Shown: piece by piece, positions 6,085-9,661 of the stretch
Layout of the letters: each line of letters opens with the position of its first letter
Numbering within the stretch: the first letter of the stretch is position 1
Source: an uncultured Oscillospiraceae bacterium
GTDB taxonomy: Bacteria; Bacillota; Clostridia; Oscillospirales; Oscillospiraceae
DNA: 9,661 nt
Assembly: GCA_910587505.1 (NCBI GenBank)
Contig: CAJULD010000075.1
Coordinates: 1 to 9,661, forward strand
Reading direction: 5' to 3'
The notes under the pieces: generated by a model
Databases searched by the model: none
Told to the model about the DNA's origin: nothing
The model's input: the letters and a program-made list of their open reading frames with translations, nothing else
Made by a program: the position numbers and the translations under genes

Positions 6085-6163
6085 GTCTGGAAGAGAGTGC
6101 CGGGCTCCGCTCAAACCGCCAAAAGCGGCGAGTGGTTTTAGGAAAAAGAAGACAGGTTTTCAA

Positions 6164-9661
<3,498 letters not shown>

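Noticed and set aside
6116..6130. CCGC/GCGG hairpin downstream of rpoC as a second terminator
   Set aside because: The stem is only four base pairs and no clear U-run follows on the minus strand.

Overview
The window is GC-rich and reads as chromosomal DNA of a Gram-positive gut-type clostridium, most likely Oscillospiraceae/Ruminococcaceae-like. This rests on four things: RpoC closely follows the Firmicutes (Bacillus/Clostridium) form, Shine-Dalgarno sites are strong and purine-rich, Leu TTA/CTA and Ser TCA codons look nearly absent from the GC-rich genes, and a PcsB/EnvC-like M23 cell-wall protein is present. The assignment is an inference; no marker here fixes genus.

Layout. (1) 1-780, plus strand: the 3' part of a coiled-coil plus M23 peptidoglycan hydrolase or hydrolase activator, cut by the window's left edge. 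(2) 781-972: a short intergenic leader with several hairpins. (3) 973-2586 and 2608-4470, plus strand: a tight two-gene operon. The first gene encodes a soluble hybrid histidine kinase (HisKA, HATPase, degenerate receiver, intact receiver). The second encodes a 620-residue protein with a long helical N-terminal region and a C-terminal HD-GYP-type phosphohydrolase domain. (4) 4579-5943, plus strand: an M17 leucyl aminopeptidase. (5) 5944-6163: a convergent intergenic region with a strong bidirectional terminator. (6) 6164-9661, minus strand: rpoC, complete at its C-terminus and missing roughly the first 60 residues beyond the right edge.

How the parts may work together. The kinase and HD-GYP genes look like one signalling unit. 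The kinase has no membrane segment or recognisable sensor. The HD-GYP protein has no receiver of its own but keeps the full set of expected metal ligands. This resembles an RpfC/RpfG-type cyclic-di-GMP system with the receiver attached only to the kinase. The M23 protein, PepA and RpoC are housekeeping genes.

The most unusual non-coding signal is a recurrent element: an A/T-rich hairpin with a TTTTTCCTGAAAAA-like core followed by AGAACTTT. It lies just after, and in one case overlaps, the stop codons of three plus-strand genes. A possible decayed relative follows rpoC on the other strand. No gene-free stretch is longer than about 220 bases. I saw no tRNA, rRNA, CRISPR array, transposase or phage gene.
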